This document shows positions 1-10,789 of a DNA stretch of 18,543 nt, in pieces. The notes under the pieces are model-generated. The model was not told the DNA's origin, made no database searches, and saw nothing but the letters and a program-made list of their open reading frames with translations. The position numbers and the translations under genes are program-made. Origin of the DNA: Karstenula rhodostoma CBS 690.94 (taxonomy: Eukaryota > Ascomycota > Dothideomycetes > Pleosporales > Didymosphaeriaceae); NCBI GenBank assembly GCA_010093485.1, contig MU001514.1:12602-31144 (forward strand), written 5' to 3'. Numbering within the stretch: the stretch's first letter is position 1; each line of letters starts with the position of its first letter.

Positions 1-1030
1 AAAAATCTAAAACTATCTTTACTAAATACTCTAAGCTATTACTTATAATCTAGCTTAAATAGTTTAGGAGTACTAAACTAAAGGGGTATATTAGATTATA
101 TATATATATTATTACCTATAGTATAGTATACTTACTATTATAATAAGTTATAGTAACTACTAGTAATAATAGATAGTAAATATAAAAGGAGAGGCTAGGA
201 TATTTTATACTATTAGAACTAGTATAGGGTATTAAGGTACTATTTAAGGGTATATCTTAGCTAGACTTAGAATAATAATTAATTATAATAATTTATATAA
301 ATATATAATATATAACTAATCTATCTATATCTATAGTTTATAGTAATCTATTATTATTTATAGTGGATTTAATAATAAAACTAAAGAGGGTAATAATATA
401 GTAGTAGTATCTAGTATATATATAATAAAAGTTATAGGAGATTAAAGCCTATTATAATAAAAGAAAAGTAACTAAAGAGGATAAGAAGTTTATAGTAAAA
501 ATAATAGATAAAATAAATATCTACTAGATATAAAAGGTCCTATATAGTATAATAAATATATAGGTAAGGATAGAGATAAAGGAGTTCTAAGTTCTATTTT
601 AAATTCTAAGTATAGAGCCTATAGAATAATATATAAAGGATAAAAGATAAAGAATAAAAAATAGAGATAGTAATTATATATAGTTAGTATTTAAAAATAG
701 AGTATTAGGGGTATATAGTATATTTAGTTATAAAATACTAAGTATAAAAGCTTAGTATTATATTAATAATAAAATAAAATAATAAGAATTATAATATAAA
801 GTTAACTAGTATCTAGTTATAATTAGTAGCTTTTAATAGATCTTAATAACTAGTTCTAGAGAAAAATAGTAATTAAATAAACTTAACTTAATAAAATAAG
901 GATTCTAAATAAATAAATAAAAAGGTAATTAACTAATACTAGCCCCTTATTACTATATCCCTTCTTTACTTAAATATATAGTATAATTTCTATATTATAT
1001 TACTTAATTATATTTTATTAGTATAGTAAT
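1..1030. other. RIP-saturated AT-rich DNA, origin not recognised
   Basis: This stretch has the same mutation pattern as the rest of the window: C is followed by T or C and almost never by A, and G is almost never preceded by T. One TG survives at 364-365. I translated parts of both strands, reading TAA and TAG as former Gln or Trp codons. The + strand has a long Lys/Arg/Asp-rich reading at about 440-660, but it matches no family I know. It is not similar to the N-terminal part of Helitron copy 2, so it is probably not the missing 5' half of copy 1. It is most likely another decayed repeat. Confidence 0.5.
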
Positions 1031-1115
1031 AGTCTAATATCTAGACTAATATTTAAACTAATACTTAAACTAATATTTAGTCTAATATCTAGACTTATAT
1101 CTAGACTAATATACT
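1031..1115. repeat. 12-bp tandem array, about 7 units
   Basis: Imperfect units of about 12 bp, of the type CTAATATCTAGA or CTAATATTTAAA, follow one another without spacers. The units differ almost only by C/T and G/A changes, so a more uniform array was probably diversified by RIP. No regulatory role is visible. Confidence 0.7.
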
Positions 1116-1502
1116 AGAAAGTATTTAGTATCTATACTATTATATAATTTAGTATTTAAATAAGTCTTTATTATTTATTTATATATAAAATAAGCTAGTT
1201 TATATATATACTACTCTATAGAATACTAATATATATACCTAATTTACCTATTTTTAAATTTAATAATAAATTTATAATTACTAATTTAAAACCCTTTATA
1301 TAAATATTATTAATTAGTAATATTTAATAAATATAAAGGTTAATAAGGTATTTATACTATATTAAATTTAATATTTCTTTTTTAATTAAAATAAAAACCT
1401 TTCTTAAAATAAAATAAATAAAAAGTAATTTAGTTATTAAAAATATAAAGTTCGTTATAAATATACTAATAGAGTTTTATATAAATTAGTAAGGTATTTT
1501 AG
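1116..1502. other. AT-rich spacer, no gene seen
   Basis: There is no motif or reading frame I can assign. One CpG survives at about 1452. Similarity to Helitron copy 2 starts only at about 1503 (equivalent to about 13121), so this stretch is either unrelated flanking DNA or the edge of another element that replaced the 5' part of copy 1. Confidence 0.45.
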
Positions 1503-1504
1503 CT

Positions 1505-2470
1505 TACTATTTCTATATTTAATTTATTATATTTAAAAAGTATATTCTTATCCTTTTTTTTAATATCTAGAACTCCTAGAATTACTATAAATAGTAGGGG
1601 TATAAAAGTATTTATAATTATAGACTCTACTATATTAGTAATATTCTAGATCTAAATCTAGAATTAGGTTCTTTAATTATAAAGACTAATATTAAACGCC
1701 TAGCCTAATACTAGTCTAATACTATTTTAGTAACCTATTCTAATCTAATATAATTTAATAATATTATTATTCTAATTAATATTATAATACTATTATTACT
1801 TTCTTTTATAGAAATAAAATTTAATAATTAAAAACTATTATTAATTCTTATCTAGTATTATATATACTAATATATTTTTAGTTATTATCTTTAAAAGAAT
1901 ACTATTATAAAAGAGGAAATTTATAGATTTAGAACTCTTTAGTCTATTTATTTATACCCTACTTTTATTATTCCCTCTAGAAAGTAATATAGATATTTTA
2001 AACCTATTTTTAATTATATATAACTTAACTCTTTCTATTCTATATTAGTATTAAACTAGAGGACTAATACTAATATCTAAATCTATACTAGTATAACTAG
2101 TATAACTTAGTATATTAGTATATATACTTTAAAGATTAAAAAATATATTATTTTTTATATAAACTTTATAGTATCTATTTTTTTCTATTTAAATAAAGAT
2201 TATATTTTTACTTTATATATATCTAAACTTATAAATAAAATAATTAGAAATAAAAAACTATTTAATCTAAAAAATTATATATATACTATTTAGCTTTCTA
2301 CTTATATAGTCTATATAGATTATAATAAATATTAATTACTAGTCTAAAAAAGTATAGTCTACTATATTCTTTTTTTACTAAGTCTAATAAATAAATAAGA
2401 AAGAGCTTAATTCTAATAGTACTCTATTCTAATATAGAAAGTTAATATTTTAAAAATATAAAAAATACTT
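1505..2470 (+). pseudogene. Helitron Rep (HUH endonuclease) domain relic, copy 1
   Basis: The Rep part of a Helitron protein nicks and joins DNA during rolling-circle transposition. It reads in one frame (codons starting at 1505) if TAA and TAG are taken as former Gln or Trp codons. The opening residues resemble the family segment in which an F-x-x-RF-x-x-F stretch leads into W-x-x-x-EWQ and then the HUH histidines. Codons 1613-1621 now read Tyr-Asn-Tyr, each Tyr a RIP product of His, which gives the H-x-H motif. At 2111-2134 the reading is Y-I-S-I-Y-T-L-K, matching the two-tyrosine motif Y-x-x-x-Y-x-x-K; the Lys usually found before the second Tyr is Ile here. No ATG is present and in-frame stops are frequent. 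The domain start is missing. The helicase part downstream lies in a different frame. Confidence 0.7.
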
Positions 2471-3032
2471 ATCTATACTTAATAATCTCTACTATATTAA
2501 CTTCTTTCTATATTTTAATTATAAAAGTAAAATCTTCTTTAAGTAATCTAGAACTAAATTATATATTTTATTCTATTATCTATAGTACTTTTCTATATTA
2601 AATCTAGCCTACTTTTATTATATTAAACCTATACTTTATTATTTTTTTTAGTATATAGATTATATTTATAACTTTTAGAAATAGTTATTTAAAACTAATA
2701 TTAAGGCCTATTACTATTATTATATATATTATATTTATAAATATATTAATTATTATAGAAATAATCTTAATTAGGTAGAAATAAAGAATCTAAAACTTAA
2801 AAAAATACCTATTTAAGACTAATTTAAATTAAATAAGCTAATAGCTTAAAACCCTATTATTAATAGTAAACTAGTTAACTAAAATATATTAAAGTCTAGA
2901 CTTATTAACTATATTAAGGACTAGAGTACTAAGGAATATAATAACTACTAGAACTTAAATAGTTTAATCTACTAAAAGTAGTTAATTTAGGAGTATTCTA
3001 TTACTAGAGTAAAATAGCCTAATATTAACTTT

Positions 3033-4430
3033 AATCCTCTAGCTACTTAATAAAGGATTATCTTTAATATAGTAATAAACTATTTTAAAGTAATTTTTAA
3101 TAGGAGGGTATTATTATAGCTTTTTATTAATCTTAATAAAAAAGCTAGTACTAGTAAAACTTATATTATTAAAATAATTTTAACTTACTTTAATTAACTA
3201 GCTAAAAAGGTAGATATATTATCTCTTATTATTTAATCTATATTTATTAGAGTTACTATATTTCTAATTAATAGCTAAATAATTAATAGTCTTTTCTAGA
3301 TTTTAATTATATATATAAAAGGGATTATACTACTACTATCTATTACTATTCTATAGTAATTATAAGTTATTTTCTTTTTAATATACTATTTTATTATTAA
3401 TAAAAAGTTTATAGTTAGTTTTAATATACTAGCTTAGATTAGTATTTAACTTAGTAAAATCTATTTTTAATTTATATATCTCCTCTTTACTAGTCTAAAT
3501 ATTATTATATCTAGAGACTTTTACTAGTTATTACCTATTATCTAGTAACCTTTATATTATTTATTACTAAGTAAAAGACCTATTAATACTTATATAAAAT
3601 AGCTCTACTAGTAATTTTTAAATACTATTTAATCCTAATAAAGAGATAGTAAAACTAACTTTTAGAATATTTTTTTATAATTTTAAATTAATAAAAATAC
3701 TTAATAGAACTAGTTATTATTCTAAATTTATTATAGGGCTATTCTTTTAGATTTAGAAATAGATATTTTCTATAATTCTATATACCTCTATACTAAATAC
3801 TATAAGATTAATATAATTAATTATAATTATTTTTAAAACTAATACTAGCTAGTATTAGTCTACTATACTAAATATAATAATTCTATATATATAATAATAC
3901 TATTAATAAAAGCTAATAATCTAGAGAATAAATTTTTCTTTTTTATTAGTATTAAAATTATACTTCTAGCTAATACTTAGACTAAGTATAGTTTTATTAA
4001 TAAAGCTATTAGTAAGGTTAATAATATTATATAGTATCTAACTATTATAAATTATATAAAATAACCCCTTTTAACTATTTTTACTACTTTTAATTAGTAT
4101 ATAGGGCCTAGTCTATATACTATAGAGATAAGTAAAATAATTATATCTATTTTCCCTATATTTTATAAATTCCTTTATAACTAAATAATTATTATATAGG
4201 TCTAGTTTCCTCTCTATTTAGTATAGGCTATTATAATATATAAGTTCTAAAATTTTAGTTTTACTTTAGCTAGAATACTTATATTTAGAGAGAAGGACTT
4301 TATTACTAGTTTATTATATATTACTTTATTATATATATAGAGTATTAAAGACTTTATATTTAAGACTTTTTTTTTCTAGTATCTAAAGTCTAAAGATAGG
4401 AAATATATAAAGATAAAAAAAATAATAATA
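3033..4430 (+). pseudogene. Helitron Pif1-like helicase domain relic, copy 1
   Basis: This is an SF1B DNA helicase of the Pif1/RecD type, the C-terminal half of Helitron RepHel proteins, which unwinds donor DNA. It stays in a single frame for about 1.4 kb. Motifs in order: a segment like LNP-x-QR-x-IF at 3033; Walker A at 3144-3161, now A-S-T-S-K-T, which RIP produces from A-G-T-G-K-T; an INGRTIHSLF-like stretch near 3270-3300; ISRDFYQLLPI at 3504-3536, from the (S/V)GDF-x-QLPP motif; ANNLENK at 3912-3932; FPLYLVQAIIIYK at 4206-4244, from the FPLSLAWAITIHK motif; and LLYITLLYIQS at about 4309-4341, from LLYVALSR-x-x-S. Order and spacing fit the family. Stops replace Gln and Trp throughout. 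It is a pseudogene and has lost its start codon. Confidence 0.88.
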
Positions 4431-4439
4431 AAAATTAAA

Positions 4440-5833
4440 TTAGTTATTTTTATACTTAAAAATTATTTTCTAGCTATTATAAGGCCTAATATCTTTTAGT
4501 ATATTTAATACTATATTTTCTACTAATTTATTATTTAGTTTTTATTCTTAGTACTATAAAATATATTTATAATCTAATCTATATTATTAAATAGATTTTC
4601 CTTATTACTAAATACTATATTTAGAATATAAATAGTCTCTTTACTAGTAAATTTATTTACTTTAAATATATAGTTTCTAATTTATTAATAATATTTAATA
4701 CTATAGCTAATACTTTACTTATAAAATAAAGTATAGTATATACTTTTTATATAAACTAAAAAATAATAAAGTAATACCTTTTTTATATATATTCTAGTAT
4801 ACTATATAAACTATAAATTAGTAGAAAAAATTAGTAAATTAGACTATATAGAATAGACTAATAAGTACCCTCTTCTACTTAGACTATAGAATTATAAATA
4901 GTAAGTAAGTAATTCTTAAAATTTTATATATAGAAAGATATTATATAGCTAATAAAATTACTTTATATAGTATATAATACTATATTAAATTAGTTAAAAA
5001 TACTATAGTTTAAATAAAAATTTATCTTTATACTCTTTTAAACTAATATTCTCTTTATTAGAATTAAATTCTAAATTTATATATTTAATCTAGCTAGTAT
5101 CTATTTAATCTATATTTAGTAAATATTAGTAAGATATTAGTTTTAGAATATTTATATATTTATAAATAGAAGATCTTTATTTTATAGATTATTAAAAAAA
5201 GTTTTAAAACTCTAATAAAAATAGTTTTACTTCTAGTATAGAGTTTTAAAGTATTTAATAGTTTTATCCCTTATAATAATTTAAGTATTAAGTATAGCTA
5301 TATTCTTAATACTAATCTTAATATTAAAAACTTCTTACCTAAAGGCTTTTTAGTCTATTTTAACTTTTTTATTTTAATTTCTCTTAAAAATAGTAAATAG
5401 ATTAAGTAATTACTAGTCTAATATCTTTAATAATAAAACTCTAGTATTAGTTAAAATATTAAATAGTTAAATAGATATTAGTATTATTAGAGTTAAAATA
5501 AAGAAATTAGAAATATTAAAATACTAAACTTACTTTTTTATAAATTACTTAGCCTTAATTTTACTAATATTTTAGCTAGTATAGACTACTACCTTATAGT
5601 ACTAAATAGTTTTAGTATTAAAACTATTAAATATATTAGTACTTAATACTATTTAATACTTTTTTAACTTACTATATTATATTATATATATTATTTAATT
5701 AAATATATAACTATTTTAGTATATTCGACTAGTTTCTTATTAATAACTAATTAATAATTAGTTATATAGTTAGTAGGAAGATATTCTTTTAGAACTTAAA
5801 GTAATATATATTATTTACTATTTTATTATATTT
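4440..5833 (+). other. Helitron 3' region downstream of the helicase, copy 1
   Basis: About 1.4 kb after the helicase is conserved with copy 2 (16610-17926 and 18449-18543) and is therefore part of the same mobile unit. I did not recognise a domain. Stretches of readable frame exist, but with no ATG and with TAA/TAG standing for Gln or Trp the frame cannot be trusted. It could be a second Helitron-encoded ORF or a 3' non-coding region. The homologous position of the second SINE-like insertion (copy 2, 17926) lies at about 5755 here and is empty, which gives the pre-insertion state of that site. Confidence 0.5.
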
Positions 5834-6182
5834 TATAATAAACTCTTTATTAGTTTTTTTTATTTAAATAGCTATATTTTTCTTTATACTTTTATTTAAA
5901 GAGTATTCTTTAGTATCTTTATACTACTTAATATTAGATAGGTCTACTATAGTAGAGATATTAGATAAATATTAGATATAAAATAATAAATAGATATTAA
6001 ATATAAAATAAATAACTATATAGTTCTATAATATAGAGTATAAAAGAAAGGTAGTAAAAGTAAATAAAAAAAATTATTAATAAATATTATAAATAGATCT
6101 TATATAATTAAATCCTATTATTATATACCTATCTATTAAGTACTTATATTATAAATACTAAAATATCTTTATTTACTTAAGT
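5834..6182. other. AT-rich DNA beyond the shared Helitron segment
   Basis: This probably continues Helitron copy 1, but it cannot be compared with copy 2, which leaves the window. It contains a perfect 14-bp palindrome at 5943-5956 and short ATTAGATA-type repeats at about 5933-6000. No gene is visible. Confidence 0.4.
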
Positions 6183-6686
6183 AAAGATAAATATATTTTA
6201 TCTAAAAATAGAAATATTTTATTACTTTTTTTATTATATAAACTAATACTATATAATATCCTATATATATTTAAAATAGCTTAAATATATTAAATTTTTA
6301 TAAAGTTAAAATATATTTATTTTTTATTTTTACTATAAATACTAAGGCGCCTTTATAACTTACTAACTAAAATAAAGATAAATATACTTTATCTAAAAAT
6401 AAAAATATTTTATTACTTTTTTTATTATATAGACTAATACTATCTAATATCTTATATATACTTAAGATAACTAAAATATATTAAATTTTTATAAAATTAA
6501 AATATATTTATCTTTTATTTTTACTATAAATACTAAGGTACCTTTATAATTTACTTACTAAAATAAAGCTATATATATTTTATCTAAAAGTAAAAATATT
6601 TTATAATTTTTTTTATTATATAGACTAATACTATTTAATACCCTATATATACTTAAGATAGTTTAAATAAATTAAATTTTTATAAA
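6183..6686. repeat. 191-bp tandem repeat, about 2.6 units
   Basis: The units start at 6183, 6374 and 6566 with periods of 191 and 192 bp; the third stops at about 6686 after some 120 bp. Each begins with a small inverted repeat (AGATAAA...TTTATCT), contains a T-rich block, and the two full units carry a GGCGCC (about 6345) or GGTACC (about 6538) palindrome at the same place. Differences between units are mostly transitions. The array follows Helitron copy 1 and may be a terminal subrepeat of that element, or an unrelated minisatellite. Confidence 0.85.
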
Positions 6687-6689
6687 TAT

Positions 6690-7870
6690 AGAGTTTTTTT
6701 TCTAATTTATTATCTTTTATTTTTATTTATTTCTAGTTTACTTTTATTTATATTATATATATATACTAAGTAAGCCTATTATATAATTTATATAAATATT
6801 ATAGTTTCTACTCTTTTACCCTTTCTCTTTTTTACCTTAATATTATAAACTATTAACCTTTTTTAATTAATTCTATTTATAAATAATCTCGATAAGTTTA
6901 CTAGTATAATATTATATAGAAAGATTAAGCCTTTATACCCTATTAGTAATAAGGGTAAAAATAAGACTAAAATTTAAAATAAGTTAAATATTAATATTAA
7001 ATATTAGCCCTATACTTATATATTATAACTAGTCTATTTAGTTATTTAATAGTTACTAAAACCCCTTATAAAATTATTATTTCTAGTCTACCTATTAAGA
7101 CTTAATAATCTATTCTAATTACTAGTAGTATTAAAAAGTCTTATTACTATAAATCTAGTAATAAGTATAGTACTAGTATTAGACTAGTATTAGACTAATA
7201 TTCTTTAGTTATAGCTTTTTATAAAATTTACTAGTTCTAGAAAAATACTAATTTACTTATTTCTAAGCTACTATTCTAGTATCTAGTAAAGAAAATAATT
7301 ATTAATTATAATATTTTCTATTCTATCTATTATACTCTCTTTAAAACTATTAATAAAAATCTAGTTTATAGTTTTTATTTTTAGTTTAGTACTATTATAG
7401 TTTTTTAGAAAGTTTCTAAGGCCTTTCTAGTTTATTTCTTTAAATATAAGTACTAGTTCTAGTATTAGGCTCTATTATATTTATTAACTAAATTTAGATA
7501 TATTACTAGTCTATATCTATACTAAGTATATTACTATTATAAAATATAATATCTAGTATATTTACTAACTTACTAAGGTAATTAGTTTTTACTAGAGTAT
7601 ATTATTTTATTTTACCTAGTACTAGACTTATATATAAGTATTAGGTTAGATATTAGAACTAATATTTTTATTTATTAATTATATTTTAAAATATTTATCT
7701 ATAAAAAATAAAGTTTATAGTAATAATAAGTTTTTATTAATTAAGTTTTTAAAGAAAATACTATTTTCTAGGGTTTAGTAAGTAGTTTAGTACTATTTTA
7801 ATAGTAGTATAATATTAAGTAAAATATCTCTTTAATATAATTAGATAGTTCTAGTCTATTTAGTTATACT
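6690..7870 (+). other. Unidentified decayed element with a possible coding relic
   Basis: A pyrimidine-rich stretch at about 6806-6845 precedes a region from about 6885 with one CpG at 6892. From about 7022 to 7650, one + frame reads through with TAA and TAG as former Gln or Trp codons. Near 7139-7175 it contains Tyr and Ser codons spaced so that, if they derive from Cys by RIP, they would form a small Cys cluster. I do not recognise the family, and in DNA this depleted of CA and TG such a frame is weak evidence. It could be an N-terminal part of another Helitron or an unrelated transposon gene. Confidence 0.25.
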
Positions 7871-8121
7871 AACTATATTCTTTTAAATTTTTTTTTTCTA
7901 TACTATAATTTTTATATAGTTACTATAGACTTTTTCTTTTATCTTTATAAGTAATAAGGGTTTATTATAAATATACTAATTTAGTTTATATAGATTAGTA
8001 ATATACTTTATAAAATTAGAAGTATATATAAAAGTTATATTTCTATAATATTATAAAAAGGTTTTTAAAAGAGCTATATAGATATATATATTTATATATA
8101 TTTATATCTATACTATCTAGA
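7871..8121. other. AT-rich DNA, nothing recognised
   Basis: No reading frame, repeat of useful length or RNA structure could be assigned here. A (TATA)n-rich stretch at about 8085-8120 leads into the decanucleotide array that follows. Confidence 0.4.
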
Positions 8122-8165
8122 GTATATAGGTATATATAGGTATATATAGGTATATATAGGTATAC
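8122..8165. repeat. 10-bp microsatellite, about 4 units
   Basis: Four nearly exact units of TATATATAGG follow one another without spacers. Their uniformity in RIPed surroundings suggests expansion after RIP, or that the unit contains no RIP target. Confidence 0.85.
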
Positions 8166-8239
8166 TAAATTTATATAAAATCTCTATAAAAGAGAATTTC
8201 TTTATTCTTTAATAACTTTTATAATATTAAAGCTATAAT

Positions 8240-9615
8240 TATAATGGTTTAATAGATTTATAGAGATATTATTATATAATTTTATTTATTTAAAAAAGTC
8301 TATTTTATAATATATAATTACTTAATAATATAAAGAAAACTATATTTATTACTAATTTAAATATATATTATATAATATTATATTATATTTATATACTATT
8401 TATATTATATAATTTTATTTTTAAATAATATTATTAAAACGTGTATTAGTTATAGAGTTCTTAATTAATATTTAAAATAAACTAGTTTCTTTTACTAAGC
8501 TATTAGTTTTCGTCTATTCTAGTTCTTTAAATATATTATAAAACTATATTTTTTATATTTTAAATATAATAAAACCTTATATTTTAGATTAAAATAGAAT
8601 TCCTATATAGATTATTAGTATATATAACCTATTATACTATTATATAGTAGTAAGGCTTTTAAAACTTTAAAGCTTTAAGTTAAGAACTTTTTTACTTACT
8701 AAGCTACTTACTAAACTACTTACTAAGTATATATAAAAGCTATTTAGGTATTTAAGGTAATATTATAGTATATTTATATATATTTTAATATATATATATC
8801 TATAAAAATATAGGACTAGCTAGTATATTTAGGGTATCTAGTATATATAATTATACTAGCCGCCTATATATACTAGCGAGGTAAAAACTTTTTATAATAA
8901 AGGGTAAGAATACTAAAAGTTTAGGTATTTTAATTTTATAAATTTTATATTATAAAATAGGTAAAATAAATATTATTATTTATAATAAATAAAGTAAGAA
9001 AGTAAACTATTATAGTAGAGCTTCTATATAGCTAGCTAAACCTTAGGGCTATATATTATCTAATTAGAATAGAGGATTTTAAACTTTTTATTAGCTAAAA
9101 AAAGATATTTTATATATTCTAATTAGTCCTTAAAACGCGATATAATAATATTTCCCTAAATACTAATATAACTAATATATTATCTATAGTTATTCTAGCT
9201 ATAAAATATTAAATTTAACTATATATTTCTAAATATTTATTTAATATATAATCCTTTTTTAGGTATTAGTCTAGCCTAATACTAACTAATATTTTAAAAA
9301 TTTAAAATTATTTTTTTAATTTAATTTAACTTTATCCTTTATCTATCCTTTTACTATAATATTATTATAATACTTTATTTTAATTATATTCTTAATAGTT
9401 TTATACTATTTCTTTTATTTATTTTAATTTTTTTTAAAATATTTTATATTTATAGAATATTATCTATATCCTTTATTTTTATAATACTTCTTAATACTTT
9501 CTAATAGAGTAGAAGTTCTTCTAGTACTAAAGTATTTATTATATATAATATAGATATACTTATTTAGAATAATATTATAGCTATATATTATATATAATTA
9601 CTATAAGGACGGGTA
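8240..9615. other. Less mutated AT-rich segment, no gene recognised
   Basis: Two of the roughly six TG/CA sites in the window lie here (8245 and 8442), and so do seven CpGs (8440, 8511, 8861, 8877, 9136, 9138, 9610). RIP therefore seems slightly less complete. The only + strand ATG of the window is at 8244-8246, but it is followed within a few codons by a stop (TTTAATAG) and opens no useful frame. I see no RNA gene or promoter. The segment may be low-copy DNA between two repeats or the remains of a shorter element. Confidence 0.45.
8695..8727. repeat. 12-bp tandem repeat, 2.75 units
   Basis: Two full units of CTTACTAAGCTA or CTTACTAAACTA are followed by a partial third. The single G/A difference fits RIP. 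No function is inferred. Confidence 0.8.
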
Positions 9616-10789
9616 AATTAATAAAGGGGTAGATAATATAAGGTATTATACTTTACTAATATATAAAGAAACTAAAAAAGTAGCTAAAATATACCTAGTA
9701 TCTATATATAGGCTAACTAAAAAGGGTATAGTACTAGATACTATTACCTTTTAAATTTACTTATTCTAAAGTTATAATATTATATACTTCTATATTAAAA
9801 AGTATACTATTATTCTATATATTTTTACTAGTTAATCTATTATATACTACTATAAATACTATATAATACTCTTTTTATAATACCTTATTTTCTTATTAAT
9901 ATACTTTTTTTAAGTATTATATAATTATTATAAAATAGTATTAATAGTATAAAAAATATTTTAATAATTCTAATTAAAAGTATATTTTTTTTTATAAGAT
10001 TCTAAAACTCTAGAAATAGACTAAGTAATACTTTTATAAAACTAAGTAATTTAATTCTATTATAGAAGATATTATTCTCCCCTTCTTTTAAAATTATATA
10101 GATAATAGTAAATAAAAATATTTCCTCCTATAATAGATTATATTACTAAATTAGTATAAAATAAACTTTTAAAGTAGATTAGTTATATTTAGTTTTTTTA
10201 TTTTTATATATATTCTTATTTAATATCTAGACTAATATCTATTTTATAGATATATTTTTATATTATATTATTTATTTTAACTATATACTATTTCTCTATT
10301 AATTAGTAATAGTAGGCTAAAAACCTATATTACTCTACTATAAATATAATTATTTATTTAATCTAGTTTTTAATATTTTTATAAATAGAAAACTAAAGAA
10401 ATACTATATATATTATAAATAAAAATATTCTTTATTAACTTTTATTATATCTTTTTCTAAATACTATATTATTAGTAGGTCTACTAATATTATAACTTAA
10501 TTATATTTTATACTTTATATTTTATTATCTTTATTAAGGCTTTTATAGTTCTTTATCCTAATAAAACTAATTTTATAAAGGTTATTTTAGAATAGTTATT
10601 ATTTATTATATAAGACCTATTAGATCCCTCTTCTAATATCCTTTTTTAAGCTAAATATAATATAATTAATACTATATACTCCTTAATTATTATATATAGA
10701 GAATTTAGATATAAAATATATTTAATTTATAATAGTATAAATATCTATCTAGTTTACTTCTATATCCCTAGGTTTATAAATATTAAATA
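9616..10789. other. AT-rich DNA upstream of Helitron copy 2, unassigned
   Basis: No family was recognised. Fragments of + strand translation can be read toward the DUF6570-like relic that follows, so part of this could be a 5' region or N-terminal extension of Helitron copy 2. I could not find the 5' TC terminus of that element or a frame that stays consistent over the whole stretch. Confidence 0.35.

Larger units (their letters stand above)
1503..5833 (+). mobile_element. Helitron relic, copy 1 (5'-truncated, RIP-inactivated)
   Basis: This segment aligns along its whole length with 13121-18543 once four insertions are removed from the latter. About 4.33 kb here corresponds to about 4.35 kb there, and the differences are overwhelmingly C/T and G/A. 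It encodes the C-terminal half of a Rep-helicase protein: HUH and tyrosine motifs of the rolling-circle Rep, then a Pif1-like SF1 helicase. The N-terminal DUF6570-like and Helitron_like_N sequences seen in copy 2 are missing upstream of 1503. The right-hand limit is the point where copy 2 leaves the window, so the element may extend toward the tandem repeat at 6183. I could not identify a 3' hairpin followed by CTRR or a 5' TC terminus. Confidence 0.85.

Noticed and set aside
1503..5833. LTR retrotransposon or LINE as the identity of the 4.3-kb duplicated segment
   Set aside because: No LTR pair is seen and no reverse transcriptase motif was found. The readable motifs are those of a Pif1-like helicase and a HUH Rep protein.
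5943..5956. Perfect 14-bp palindrome as the Helitron 3' terminal hairpin
   Set aside because: No CTRR end is found about 10 bp downstream, the palindrome is AT-rich, and such palindromes arise easily in this composition.
6183..6686. CRISPR-like array
   Set aside because: The units are long tandem repeats without unique spacers.
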